A DNA stretch of 6,788 nucleotides from JBEKHI01 sp050012355 (GTDB lineage: Bacteria > Actinomycetota > Actinomycetes > Streptosporangiales > Streptosporangiaceae). The DNA is taken from positions 1-6,788 of the forward strand of contig JBEKHI010000434.1 in NCBI GenBank assembly GCA_050012355.1. Reading direction: 5' to 3'. The notes below the pieces were generated by a model, which saw only the letters and a list, made by a program, of their open reading frames with translations, had not been told where the DNA came from and searched no databases. The translations under genes and the position numbers were made by a program. This document shows, in pieces, positions 1-6,667 of this stretch (within the stretch, counting starts at the first letter, position 1; the number at the start of each line of letters is the position of its first letter).

Positions 1-740
1 ACCCGGCGGGCGAGCGGGGAATCCAGCCGCGCGGTGATCTTCGCGGAATGCGCTGCGAGCTCGGCCCGGCCATGGCGGGTCAGGTAGCGTCTCAGCTCAT
101 CGCGGAACTCATAGCCATCCCCGGCCGGGCGCAGCACCCCTCGCTCGGCCGCGTCCTCAAGCAGCGCCGCGAACCCCGGCCGCTCACCCCATCCGGCGGC
201 GAGGACGATCTCGGTGGACAGCGCCAGGGGATAGTTCCCGGTCCGCACCGCGGCCAGGGCCGAGATCCCGGCCGAGTACGCGGCGGCCACGAGCACTATC
301 CAGACGCCGATTCCGGCCGGGGCGCTGATCAGGCCGACCACCGCGCCGGCGGGCGCCCAGGCGAGCCCGCGCCGCAGGGAATCCGCGCGGGCCGCGCGGT
401 ATGGGCGGTCGTCGGTGTCTGCCCAGCTTTCCCGGCGGGACCGGACCGACCACGTCCAGGTGCCCCACATCGCGATCAGGGCCAGCCCGGAGAGTACGAG
501 GTGAGCCTCGTCCCTGACCAGCACGATGGCGAGACCGGGGATGAACATCGCGGCGATGAGTACCCCGCACGTCACCTCGCGGGCGATGAATGCTTGCCGC
601 CTGACCATGTCCGGGGCACGCCACCAGGTCAAGGGCCTGTCGTCGGGTGAGCACACGGCCAGCAGTCCGAGCCACCGCGCGGCGTGCGCCCGTTGCCGCT
701 CATCGGGATAGGCAGGCGTGAGGAAAGGCGTGTCCCCCAT
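1..740 (-). CDS. Multi-pass membrane protein resembling the C-terminal part of actinobacterial NACHT-type proteins (3' end outside window)
   Basis: The frame is open from an ATG at 738-740 to the left edge, giving 246 visible residues with no stop. An in-frame TAA 24 bases upstream rules out a longer N-terminus. No convincing Shine-Dalgarno precedes the ATG, so translation may depend on the gene 38 bases upstream. Residues 20-48 (RWLGLLA...LTWWRAP) recall the WL-x-FLA...DLAWW segment that, from memory, follows the NTPase in actinobacterial NACHT-like proteins. Residues about 56-75, 80-98 and 126-165 (two helices) form roughly four membrane segments. After these, residues 193-220 (LLEDAAERGVLR...YEFRDELRRYL) resemble the conserved tail of the same proteins, usually RGVLRQ-x-G-x-x-YQFRH. 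No P-loop or Walker motif is present, so this is either a stand-alone membrane module or a trimmed relative. The family link is recall-based and moderate; a membrane protein of unknown role is the safe reading. Confidence 0.72.
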   Translation of the reverse strand, partial: MGDTPFLTPAYPDERQRAHAARWLGLLAVCSPDDRPLTWWRAPDMVRRQAFIAREVTCGVLIAAMFIPGLAIVLVRDEAHLVLSGLALIAMWGTWTWSVRSRRESWADTDDRPYRAARADSLRRGLAWAPAGAVVGLISAPAGIGVWIVLVAAAYSAGISALAAVRTGNYPLALSTEIVLAAGWGERPGFAALLEDAAERGVLRPAGDGYEFRDELRRYLTRHGRAELAAHSAKITARLDSPLARR

Positions 741-778
741 AAAGGCATTTTGGCGGATTTAGGCGGCGAAGGCGAGCT

Positions 779-2122
779 TCATTCCCGGATGCGAAACGGC
801 TCCGTGTCGTCTAGCCCGGCAGGCTTGTACGTCCCTTCGACAAGATCGGCGGCCTCGGCAGTCGCCGTCTGGAGCGCGCGTTCGGCGGCGGGGCCGGTGA
901 GGCCAGTGGTGTCGATGCACCACTGAGTCCATTCCGGTAGCAGCCGGACGGCTTGGTTCGCGTCATCGGCTAGGTACAGGTTGCGGATCAAGACAGCGGC
1001 CTGCCTGATCCGGTGCGGTGAGCAGGCACGGAACGTACGCTCGTCCGGGCACCGGTGCGGTCCCCAGTGGTCGGCGATGGTCGCGGCGGCGTCGCGCACG
1101 GTGTCCGGGATCTCGCCGTGACGGGTCCGGTACCAGCTGCTGAACTCCTTCACCATGCGGTCGGGGTCGAAGACCTTGACTTCGGCCTTGGCCGTGATCT
1201 CGCGGGCCCGGCGACGCAGCCGGTAATACTCGCGCATCAAGGGCCTGGGCTCGCCGCCCTGGATCGCTTCGGCGAAGGGGCCGCTCTCCAGGAAGGGGTA
1301 CAGCAGGACCGGGATCATGTCCTCCGGGCACGGTGCCAGGGCCGAGGCGGTAGCCGCCGGACCGGTGGCGTCGCTCCATTCCTTGAGCGCGTCCTCTGCC
1401 GAGCCGAACACGCCGGCGTTCAGCGCCATGTCGATCCAGCACAGGTCGATGTCCCAGGCGTACCAGTGGTCTACCGGCACATCGTCGCCGTCGGGATAGC
1501 CGAACGGCACGGTGAACAGGAACCGGCTGCCATACGTGTCGCGGGCGAGCATCGGCTCCCCGGCGGGCCGGGCGCCGGGTGTCCACGACGACTGGGACCC
1601 GGGCAACAGCGCGGCGGTCTTCTCGGCCACGGCTCGCGCGACTTCCAGGGGAGACTCGATGCCGGGGAAGTCTCCTACCTCGTCCGGGGCGGTCAGCATC
1701 AACCCGCGCAGCAACGCCCAGAACTGGGGCCAGTCCTCAGAGCCGGCCGCGACCGCATCGCGTACCGCCGTGCCGGTCGCCTTGATGAGGTCACACAGCC
1801 ATCCGGTCAGGTGGAAGCCGCCGCTTTGTTTCTCGAGCCGGTCGAAGAGCTCGTCTCCGACTATCTGGCAGGTGAGCGCCTCAACGCCGGCTGGGTCAGG
1901 AGGCCAGCTGAGCGAGCGGGCGCGGGCAAGGATTTGTTCGTGCGAATCCGCCCACCACGGCGCGGGCGCAGCCCCGCCGGCCATTACGCGCGCCAGTTCC
2001 AGCAATCCCGGCCCGATCCCGGGAGTTCCCTGGCCGAGCTGAATGGCGCGGCGCTCCGGGTTGCCGCTCAGGCCCTTGCGATGCGACGGGCGTTTGCTCG
2101 ATCCACGCTTCTTCGGCGACAC
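779..2122 (-). CDS. Hypothetical protein, 447 aa, with basic N-terminus
   Basis: I do not recognise a named family. The start is a GTG at 2120-2122; it is the first start codon after an in-frame TAG upstream, and the only purine-rich sequence (GCGGAG) lies almost against it, so the ribosome site is weak. Residues 1-28 are very basic (SPKKRGSSKRPSHRK) and could bind nucleic acid or be a disordered tail. The rest looks soluble, with no signal peptide or membrane helix. Two recognisable stretches may help searches: a Trp/Asp-rich segment at 219-250 (HWYAWDIDLCWIDMALNAG then FGSAEDALKEW) and a helical C-terminus at 340-430 containing LLPEWTQWCIDTTGL, a type of segment often seen ending actinobacterial hypothetical proteins. 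An Arg-rich helix lies at 298-312. The gene sits 54 bases after the oxygenase gene and 38 before the membrane-protein gene, implying co-transcription. Codon use fits a real gene; the long antisense frame is a shadow. Confidence 0.85.
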   Translation of the reverse strand: MSPKKRGSSKRPSHRKGLSGNPERRAIQLGQGTPGIGPGLLELARVMAGGAAPAPWWADSHEQILARARSLSWPPDPAGVEALTCQIVGDELFDRLEKQSGGFHLTGWLCDLIKATGTAVRDAVAAGSEDWPQFWALLRGLMLTAPDEVGDFPGIESPLEVARAVAEKTAALLPGSQSSWTPGARPAGEPMLARDTYGSRFLFTVPFGYPDGDDVPVDHWYAWDIDLCWIDMALNAGVFGSAEDALKEWSDATGPAATASALAPCPEDMIPVLLYPFLESGPFAEAIQGGEPRPLMREYYRLRRRAREITAKAEVKVFDPDRMVKEFSSWYRTRHGEIPDTVRDAAATIADHWGPHRCPDERTFRACSPHRIRQAAVLIRNLYLADDANQAVRLLPEWTQWCIDTTGLTGPAAERALQTATAEAADLVEGTYKPAGLDDTEPFRIRE

Positions 2123-2147
2123 TCCGCAAGCGTACCTGGCCGGACCA

Positions 2148-2161
2148 TCACCGTAAGGTGA
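2148..2161 (-). repeat. Short intercistronic inverted repeat (5-bp stem, 4-base loop)
   Basis: TCACC and GGTGA arms flank GTAA in the 54-base gap between the oxygenase stop and the next gene's GTG. The stem is perfect but short and has no T-run, so it is unlikely to be an intrinsic terminator. It could modestly affect message stability or may be chance. Confidence 0.25.
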
Positions 2162-2176
2162 CCGCGCGAGGACGAA

Positions 2177-4456
2177 CTACTCGACGTCCCAGTTCTCCGC
2201 GAGCCACGCCAGATCCGTCACCGCCTGCTGTCGTGTCGCGAGCTCCCGGGTGAACAGCTCCTCCGTCTTGGTCACGACAAGCGTGTAGGGTCTGCCTTTC
2301 CGCGTGGTCTCGTGCAGCATGGGCAACTCGGCGCCGTCGATCCTGTCGTGAATATGTCGGCGCTTCTCCTTGGCGAGTGGCCAGTCAAGCCGACGGCGAT
2401 CGGACGCGGTCAGGAACGCACGCAGCGTCCCGCAGAGTTCACACGAGCATCCGCCCGGCCAGGTGATCGACCAGTCATCCTCTTCGCGTATGTGCTGAGC
2501 GAGGATAACGCCGAGCCGTTCCGCGCAATCTCGTGCCAGCACGTCGAGACCCGCTGCCGACCGCGCAGGCCCGGACAACTTGGTGCTGGCTCGCAGCGTC
2601 GGGAGTAGCCACTCAAGGACGATGTTCCCTCGTTCGCGCAATGCGGGGACTATCGCCGCCGCGTCACCACCCCCTGCTTCTAGCAGTCGGGCGAGCGGGG
2701 TCCCGAGATACTCGAGTCGTTCCTTGCGCAGCACGGACGGAACGTGAGCGAGGTGCTGGAACTGGTCGTTCAGATAATTCCAGGAAGCGGACAGCAGGAC
2801 GCGCGTCGCGGTCGCTCCAGGTTCGCCGAAGTCGCGCAGCGCGTCGCGGAACCGCGGCAGCGATTCGATCCAGCCCTGGAGATCGGGGTCGGCTGAGTAG
2901 ATCCACCGCCGCATCGGCCCGAACCATCCGGCGACGAGCGTCCGCGTCCACTGCTCGCCGTAGCGCTCGACCAGCGCGGTGAACGCGTCGGCGTCCGCTG
3001 GCGTGAGCGTCGTGATCCCGAACGGTTCTAGCAGCATCGCCGCTGTTGCTGGCTGCGCAAGGTCCGTAGCCACGCGCAGCGCCGTTTCGAGCATCCCCTC
3101 GTTCACCGGCATCGATGTTTTCCAGAACGGCGCGACTGACTCGGCCGCGGCCCGCGCTCCGTCGAGATCACCGGCCCCGATCCGGGTACTCAGCTCGGCA
3201 AGCGCCCACGAAGTCGACGCTTCGGCGCGGGCCACGAAGGCACGCTCATGCGGCCACACCACGACTGCTGCCCGGCGATACCAGCGCTCCAGGGTGTTGC
3301 CATAGTTGCCCATGTAGCCCTCGTACTCCGAGTTGTACGGGACCAGTGCGGCGGACGGAGTGCTCGCGCAGACCTCGATAGCGGGTACGAAGAGCGAGAT
3401 CGGCTCGCCACCCTTGGCGGAGGGACTCGTCCACCAGCCGAGAGCGACCTCGTCCTCGATTAGCTCGGTGACCTCGTAGTCCTCCGAATCGAGTTCCTCT
3501 TCGTCTTCGTCATATTCATCGTCGTAGTCGTAGCCGAAGTCGTCCTCCGCTCCGTAGGCGCTCCAGGTCTCCTTCACCTCGGCGAGCGCCAGCACCGCGT
3601 CGCAGCCAGCCTCTTCCGCGGCGGCCCGGAGCATTCGTGCGCGCTCGGCATCGGCACCCTTGAGGCGTTTCCAGCTCAGGCCGCGCACAGTGTATTCGTG
3701 ATCGAGGAGGTATACGAGGCGATGCGGGAGCTCGAGATCGGTGCCGTAATGCCGCGGGACCTTGGTCGCGAAGTGCTCGTTCAGGCAGCGGGCTAGGTCT
3801 GAGACTTCCTGATCCGGGCCACCCTCCGTGGGCTCCTGCTGAGCGAGCAGGTTGAACGTGAGTGCGACGCGGTAACCCGACTTGACCGGCGTGATCTCAT
3901 GACGGCAGTCCGCGTAGAATGCGGCGAACGACAGGTCTGACGGGTGTGCTCGGTGGATGTCGCTCTCGCCGTTATGGTGAATGACGAGTTCGCCGCCGGT
4001 GTGCTTGGACGGCAACGTCAGGACCAGGGTGGCGACCATGTCGTCGTCCTTCTCTGAGTCCTGATGGGGCAGGAAGAACTGGCCCTTGCCGTACACCAGC
4101 ATCGAGTGGAGTTCGGCGCTGAGCCGGGTGCGTGGCGGGAGACCGAGGTCGTCGCGGATATTGTCCAGGAGCGCAGGCCACCCGGTCGTGGTGATCGTCA
4201 CCAGATCCGGGGTGATCTCCCAGGTGTCGCGGACGCTGACATCGGTAAGCGTCTCTTCGCCACGGCCGAAGCTCGCCGGCCTGGCCCGCTGGATGAGCTT
4301 CCGGGCCTGGGCCGGGGTGACGGGGAGTTTAAGCTGGCCGACGCCCTCGATCTCGACGCGAAGAGAGCCGGCGGGGGCCAGGAATTGCGCGCTGAACGGC
4401 CGGGCCGAATCCTTACCGTCGAGTAGCCTCGCCAGACGTTCGCGGGCCGCGCTCAT
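2177..4456 (-). CDS. Large Fe(II)/2-oxoglutarate-dependent oxygenase (prolyl-4-hydroxylase-like fold) with extended C-terminal region
   Basis: Predicted cytoplasmic non-haem iron dioxygenase that couples 2-oxoglutarate decarboxylation to oxidation of an unknown substrate. The double-stranded beta-helix core spans about residues 110-203. The iron ligands are visible as H131-Q-D133 and H186, with R196 ten residues later to hold 2-oxoglutarate; GGEL lies at 154-157. All key residues are intact, so activity is expected. The protein (759 aa) is far longer than a plain prolyl hydroxylase (roughly 200-300 aa). Past the core come an Asp/Glu-rich tract (about 305-336), a conserved-looking EGYMGNYG...WYRRAAVVVWP block (379-402), a helical region, and a C-terminal C670-x-C-x2-C675 motif followed by RRHIHDRI and GRPYTLVVTK. 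From memory the same order occurs in fungal hypothetical oxygenases. The ATG at 4454-4456 has a strong Shine-Dalgarno, and an earlier ATG is out of frame. It is first in a probable three-gene unit. The substrate could be a protein, a nucleic acid or a small molecule; nothing here decides. Confidence 0.92.
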   Translation of the reverse strand: MSAARERLARLLDGKDSARPFSAQFLAPAGSLRVEIEGVGQLKLPVTPAQARKLIQRARPASFGRGEETLTDVSVRDTWEITPDLVTITTTGWPALLDNIRDDLGLPPRTRLSAELHSMLVYGKGQFFLPHQDSEKDDDMVATLVLTLPSKHTGGELVIHHNGESDIHRAHPSDLSFAAFYADCRHEITPVKSGYRVALTFNLLAQQEPTEGGPDQEVSDLARCLNEHFATKVPRHYGTDLELPHRLVYLLDHEYTVRGLSWKRLKGADAERARMLRAAAEEAGCDAVLALAEVKETWSAYGAEDDFGYDYDDEYDEDEEELDSEDYEVTELIEDEVALGWWTSPSAKGGEPISLFVPAIEVCASTPSAALVPYNSEYEGYMGNYGNTLERWYRRAAVVVWPHERAFVARAEASTSWALAELSTRIGAGDLDGARAAAESVAPFWKTSMPVNEGMLETALRVATDLAQPATAAMLLEPFGITTLTPADADAFTALVERYGEQWTRTLVAGWFGPMRRWIYSADPDLQGWIESLPRFRDALRDFGEPGATATRVLLSASWNYLNDQFQHLAHVPSVLRKERLEYLGTPLARLLEAGGGDAAAIVPALRERGNIVLEWLLPTLRASTKLSGPARSAAGLDVLARDCAERLGVILAQHIREEDDWSITWPGGCSCELCGTLRAFLTASDRRRLDWPLAKEKRRHIHDRIDGAELPMLHETTRKGRPYTLVVTKTEELFTRELATRQQAVTDLAWLAENWDVE

Positions 4457-4460
4457 GTGT

Positions 4461-4468
4461 CCCCTCCC
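4461..4468 (-). promoter_or_regulatory. Ribosome binding site of the oxygenase gene
   Basis: The minus strand reads GGGAGGGGACAC directly before the ATG. The GGAGG core sits about six bases from the start codon. This fixes the start over an upstream out-of-frame ATG at 4468-4470 (minus-strand reading), which would give only a five-codon peptide. Confidence 0.8.
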
Positions 4469-4569
4469 ATGGTCGGTGTGTTGCTCGCGCGCCTGACTTT
4501 ATGTCGCTGTCGTGATCGTCGGTCTCGTTTTACGCACCTGCCGCGGTCTGTTACCGGATGGTGTTGCGA

Positions 4570-4588
4570 GCGCCCCGCGCCAGGGCGC
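4570..4588. repeat. GC hairpin in the divergent spacer
   Basis: GCGCCC (4570-4575) and GGGCGC (4583-4588) form a perfect 6-bp stem with a 7-base loop. There is no T-run, so it is not a typical intrinsic terminator. If the oxygenase unit is transcribed from the far-right promoter, this hairpin would lie in its leader. In GC-rich DNA such a stem can arise by chance. Confidence 0.3.
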
Positions 4589-4694
4589 AGCCGCGGCTCT
4601 GAACGATGGTCGATGCAAACCCCCGGTGGGGCCGCTGTCGCCCGTGTTTGAAAAGTCGCGCAAAACGACGAATCTGGATCCCCCTCAATATCGA

Positions 4695-4730
4695 ATCTTT
4701 GTGCTACAATAAGTAACATCGAACAAAGAT
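4695..4730. repeat. Inverted repeat bracketing the HNH promoter (possible operator)
   Basis: ATCTTTGT (4695-4702) and ACAAAGAT (4723-4730) are perfect 8-base inverted arms separated by 20 bases that contain the -10 element and the predicted transcript start. Because only the right arm would be transcribed from that promoter, an RNA hairpin is unlikely, and binding by a dimeric regulator to DNA is the better explanation. The arm spacing (28 bases between equivalent positions) approaches three helical turns. The regulator is not identified. Confidence 0.45.
4702..4710 (+). promoter_or_regulatory. Extended -10 promoter for the HNH gene
   Basis: TGCTACAAT gives an extended TGn element plus TACAAT, one mismatch from the vegetative TATAAT, in an AT-rich island unlike the rest of the window. 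The expected transcript start is near 4717, about 45 bases before the ATG. No good -35 hexamer lies 16-18 bases upstream (the sequence there is CCCTCA), which fits an extended -10 promoter or an activator-dependent one. Confidence 0.5.
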
Positions 4731-4746
4731 CCGGATACCGTCAAAA

Positions 4747-4756
4747 GGGGAGGTGA
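4747..4756 (+). promoter_or_regulatory. Near-perfect Shine-Dalgarno of the HNH gene
   Basis: GGGGAGGTGA includes the full eight-base complement of the 16S rRNA tail (GGAGGTGA) and ends five bases before the ATG at 4762. The upstream in-frame GTG at 4753 lies inside this site, so it is an unlikely start. This is the basis for starting the gene at 4762. Confidence 0.85.
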
Positions 4757-4761
4757 ACCGG

Positions 4762-6627
4762 ATGGGCGACATCGACGAGTTCGACTTGGAGGAGTACGCA
4801 ACCCGGTTCGCCGCCGCGGTGGAGTCCGGGGAGATCAAGATGCCGGGTCCGGAGGCGCGGGAGGGTCAGGAGGGTTGCTGGTTTGCGCTCGCCGCGACCG
4901 AAGATCCGGCGGCAGTCGAGCCTGAGGGGTTCGCGGAGGGCGGCTCGCTGGACAGCATGGAACCCGATGCGGTGCTGGCGGCGATGGCGCAGACCGCAGC
5001 CGGCGACCTGGCGGTGCTGCAGGGGCTGTCGGTGAACGCGCTGCTGGGCCTGGTGGGCGCGGGACGGCGGATGGCGGCCCGGGGCGCGGCGGTGCAGCAG
5101 CGGGCGGTGGCCGAGTACGCGCGGCGGATGCGCCAGTTTGATCCCAGGAAAGCGGGCAAGGCCGGGTTCACGATATTCGCCCAGGATGACTTGGCTCCGG
5201 AGCTGATGGTCAATAGCAACCAGGCCGAAGACAAGATGACCCGCAGCGCGGATGCCGAGCGGCGACTGCCGAAGTGCAGCCGGACCCTATGGGACGGCCG
5301 CATCAGCGAGTACCACCTCAAGATCATCGTGGACTACACGATGTGCCTCACCGATGAGGGCGCCGCCGAGGCCGACGAGATACTTGCCTCCGCTGCCCCG
5401 GACCTGACCCCCGGTCAGCTCAGGGCGATGGCCGCCCGCGTCGCGATGATGATCGACCCGGAGTCCGCGAAGGAGCGTCGCAAGGAGGCCGCCAAGAAGG
5501 CCCGGGTCGAGAAGTTTCAGGAGGTGGCGGGGACGGCGGCATTGTGCGGCCGGGATCTCCCGGCGCAGGCCGTGCTCCGTTCTTGGCAGCACATTGACTC
5601 GCGGGCGCGGGTGTTGAAGGCCGCCGGGGCGTACGGGACGCTGGAGCAGTTGCGGGTGGTGGTGTACCTGGCGCTGACCTCCGGGAGCGACCCGCTGACC
5701 TTGCTGCCGGAGATCACCGAGAACACTAGCGACCACGTCACCGACACCGACCGCGACACCGGCGGTGACGGGTGGCCGTGGAGCGAACCCGACGAGGCCG
5801 AGAACCAGCGCCCCGAGGACGAGGACTCCGAGGACGACGAAGATGAGGGACCCGCTGGCGGTGCGCCGGAGGGCCCGGAGGGGCCGGAGGCGCCCGAAGG
5901 GCCGAAGGGCGGCCTCGGCGGGCAGGACGCCCCGGTCCAGGCGGTCATTAACCTGCTGGTCCCGGCCGGGACACTGTTCGGGTGGTCGTCGGCACCGGGG
6001 GAGATCCCCGGATATGGCGCGGTCGATCCGGAGACCATCCAGGACCTCGTGCAAACCGCCTCCGCCCACCCGAAGACCAGGTGGTGCGTGACCGTGATCG
6101 ACCCGGTGACCAAGGAAGGATTGGCGCACGGGTGTGCGCCGGGGCAGCATCGGTGGAATCCGAACCTGTTCCGCACCGGAGGAGGTGACCGGGACGGGCC
6201 GGAGGCGCCCCGGGACGGCGAGCCGGACCCGGGGAGCGAGCCGGATCAGCAGGCGGCGAGGGAGTTCCTAGCCAGCTTGCGGGTGAAGCTCGCCCGGATC
6301 GCGAAAGACGAGACCCGCTGCGATCACCAGGAGTGCACCGGCAAGTACCAGGTGCCCGACAAGCTCAAGCACCTCATCCGGGCACGGCGGCCGACCTGCG
6401 TGGCGCCGTGCTGCAACCGCCCCGCCGTGGAAGGCGACGCTGATCACACCATTGCGTGGCCGGAAGGACCGACCTGCCAGGAGAATCTCGGCGGTGTGTG
6501 CAGATATCACCACCGTTGCAAGCAAGACTCCGAATGGACGCTCGAGCAGCCTGATCCGGGAATCTTCCGCTGGCGCAGACCCTCCGGACGGACCAGCGCC
6601 ACCCGGCCAAGCCGGTACCTCATCTAG
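4762..6627 (+). CDS. DUF222 (13E12-type) protein with C-terminal HNH endonuclease domain, 621 aa
   Basis: The N-terminal half (about 70-310) is the helical DUF222 region, with the usual pattern of long helices, a mid-domain GRISEYHLKIIVDYT segment and a Lys/Arg-rich helix (236-250). Next are an Asp/Glu-rich stretch (342-362), a Pro-Glu-Gly repeat (369-384) and the family's PGYGAVDPETI segment (about 416-427). The C-terminus carries the HNH fold: C546-x4-C551, D561-H562, N575, C580 and H583-H584, then K587. It is preceded by C520-D-H-x2-C525 and YQVPDKLKHLIRAR, and ends with GIFRWRRPSGR, all typical of the GC-rich actinobacterial subfamily. The motif residues are intact, so metal-dependent DNA nicking or cleavage is plausible, but the biological role of these often multicopy proteins is unsettled. 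Residue numbers use the ATG at 4762; an in-frame GTG nine bases earlier overlaps the Shine-Dalgarno. It is expressed divergently from the oxygenase unit and convergently with the right-edge gene. Confidence 0.93.
   Translation: MGDIDEFDLEEYATRFAAAVESGEIKMPGPEAREGQEGCWFALAATEDPAAVEPEGFAEGGSLDSMEPDAVLAAMAQTAAGDLAVLQGLSVNALLGLVGAGRRMAARGAAVQQRAVAEYARRMRQFDPRKAGKAGFTIFAQDDLAPELMVNSNQAEDKMTRSADAERRLPKCSRTLWDGRISEYHLKIIVDYTMCLTDEGAAEADEILASAAPDLTPGQLRAMAARVAMMIDPESAKERRKEAAKKARVEKFQEVAGTAALCGRDLPAQAVLRSWQHIDSRARVLKAAGAYGTLEQLRVVVYLALTSGSDPLTLLPEITENTSDHVTDTDRDTGGDGWPWSEPDEAENQRPEDEDSEDDEDEGPAGGAPEGPEGPEAPEGPKGGLGGQDAPVQAVINLLVPAGTLFGWSSAPGEIPGYGAVDPETIQDLVQTASAHPKTRWCVTVIDPVTKEGLAHGCAPGQHRWNPNLFRTGGGDRDGPEAPRDGEPDPGSEPDQQAAREFLASLRVKLARIAKDETRCDHQECTGKYQVPDKLKHLIRARRPTCVAPCCNRPAVEGDADHTIAWPEGPTCQENLGGVCRYHHRCKQDSEWTLEQPDPGIFRWRRPSGRTSATRPSRYLI
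5866..5907 (+). repeat. Imperfect 9-base tandem repeat encoding Pro-Glu-Gly/Ala
   Basis: About 4.5 copies of a CCG-GAG-GGN unit lie in frame inside the HNH gene and encode PEGPEGPEAPEGPK. Together with the preceding acidic run (from about 5785) this forms a flexible linker between the helical and nuclease halves. Slippage here would change linker length in three-residue steps. Confidence 0.7.
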
Positions 6628-6667
6628 AAGGGCCGGTGGCTGACGGTGAACCCGCCCGCAGCGGTCA

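Larger units (their letters stand above)
4457..4761. other. Divergent intergenic region (305 bases) between the oxygenase and HNH genes
   Basis: No credible gene was found; short open frames here have no coding character and no good ribosome sites. The region is heterogeneous. The left two thirds are GC-rich with small GC hairpins. Positions about 4645-4745 are distinctly AT-richer than the surrounding DNA and hold the rightward promoter. The leftward promoter for the oxygenase unit is not clear. One weak possibility on the minus strand is TTGACG (4739-4744) with GATGTT (4715-4720), spaced 18 bases, which would overlap the rightward promoter and leave a leader of about 260 bases. CATAAA at about 4496-4501 (minus-strand reading) is another candidate -10 but lacks a -35. 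Confidence 0.7.

Noticed and set aside
48..650. Plus-strand 200-residue frame and minus-strand 163-residue frame (184-675) at the left end
   Set aside because: Both are shadows of the minus-strand frame that starts at 740, which has membrane helices and recognisable motifs.
1055..2161. Plus-strand 368-residue open frame opposite the 447-residue gene
   Set aside because: It is antisense to a better frame. Its translation is low-complexity Gly/Arg/Pro/Ala of the kind made by GC-rich shadow frames, and it has no ribosome site.
4453..4719. Small open frames on both strands of the divergent spacer
   Set aside because: They have Arg/Pro-rich translations, lack Shine-Dalgarno sites, and overlap promoter signals.
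4753..4755. GTG as start of the HNH protein
   Set aside because: It lies inside the GGAGGTGA ribosome site; the ATG at 4762 has ideal spacing.
5287..6150. Minus-strand 287-residue open frame opposite the HNH gene
   Set aside because: The HNH gene covers it with clear domain motifs. The antisense product is Arg/Gly/Pro-rich with no recognisable features.
6628..6667. Bidirectional terminator between the HNH gene and the right-edge gene
   Set aside because: No stem of more than about four pairs and no T-run could be found.
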